Source: Smittium culicis (Eukaryota; Kickxellomycota; Harpellomycetes; Harpellales; Legeriomycetaceae). From it: 23,184 bases of DNA. The position numbers were made by a program, and so were the translations under genes. Location: the NCBI GenBank assembly GCA_001970855.1, contig LSSN01005096.1, forward strand, positions 1 to 23,184. Reading direction: 5' to 3'. The first letter of the stretch is position 1; each line of letters starts with the position of its first letter. Below the pieces are notes generated by a model. That model worked only from the letters and a program-made list of their open reading frames with translations. It did not search any database and was not told the origin of the DNA. Positions 23,096 through 23,184 of the stretch are shown here, piece by piece.

Positions 23096-23184
23096 TCTCA
23101 GAGAGTTTATTAAACATAATTTAAAAGTATACAAAAACTATTAAAAAATATTTAAAAAGTTAAAAAAATATTAAAAAAATAATT
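23096..23184 (-). mobile_element. Second SINE copy, partial (cut by window end)
   Basis: Aligns with 18834-18921 in the same orientation with about nine in ten bases matching by eye, including the landmark TAAACATAATTTAAAAGTAT and AACTATTAAAAAATATTTAA. The tails past CTGAG differ between the two copies, as expected for independent insertions. The tRNA-like head of this copy would lie beyond 23184 and cannot be seen. Confidence 0.55.

Noticed and set aside
1..23184. CRISPR array, operon or bacterial signals
   Set aside because: No regularly spaced repeats, and all four genes carry spliceosomal introns.

Overview
This window is nuclear DNA from a eukaryote, probably an AT-rich, early-diverging fungus. 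The evidence is frame-preserving GT-AG introns (71-309 nt), CTAAC-type branch sites, and an absence of operons or ribosome binding sites. Four protein genes can be rebuilt exon by exon, and each joined reading frame closes without a stop or frameshift. The exact lineage is a guess. The CTD kinase looks fungal (Ctk1-like 'HRDIKGSNIL'), yet a SNAPC1/SNAP43-type protein is also present, which the common yeasts lack. That combination, with the base composition, suits a zoosporic or zygomycete-grade fungus such as a gut fungus, but the sequence does not prove it.

Layout. Bases 40-2815 (minus): a ten-exon Rab escort protein (REP; Mrs6/CHM family, 556 aa), which presents newly made Rab GTPases to geranylgeranyl transferase. 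Bases 3626-8434 (minus): a four-exon CTK1/CDK12-type RNA polymerase II CTD kinase (1411 aa) with a very long charged, RS-like N-terminal half. Bases 8435-9516: its upstream region, packed with CCAAT/ATTGG pentamers. Bases 9517-11100 (minus): a two-exon SNAPC1-like subunit of the snRNA-promoter activating complex (463 aa), also with a CCAAT-rich upstream tract. Bases 11900-18400: an extremely AT-rich stretch with no gene I can support. Bases 18396-19773: a small mobile-element graveyard. It holds a long but ATG-less frame with weak reverse-transcriptase resemblance, a tRNA-headed SINE-like insertion with 14-bp target-site duplications, and two tandem copies of a TTAA-associated unit whose end resembles piggyBac termini. 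Bases 20606-22937 (plus): a two-exon unknown membrane protein (741 aa) made largely of serial amphipathic helices. Bases 23096-23184: the tail of a second SINE copy, cut by the window edge.

Three of the four genes are on the minus strand in tandem. The kinase and SNAPC1 both act in RNA polymerase II (and snRNA) transcription and share CCAAT-dense upstream regions, so shared control by an NF-Y/HAP-type factor is a reasonable but untested inference. REP and the membrane protein have no obvious functional link to them.
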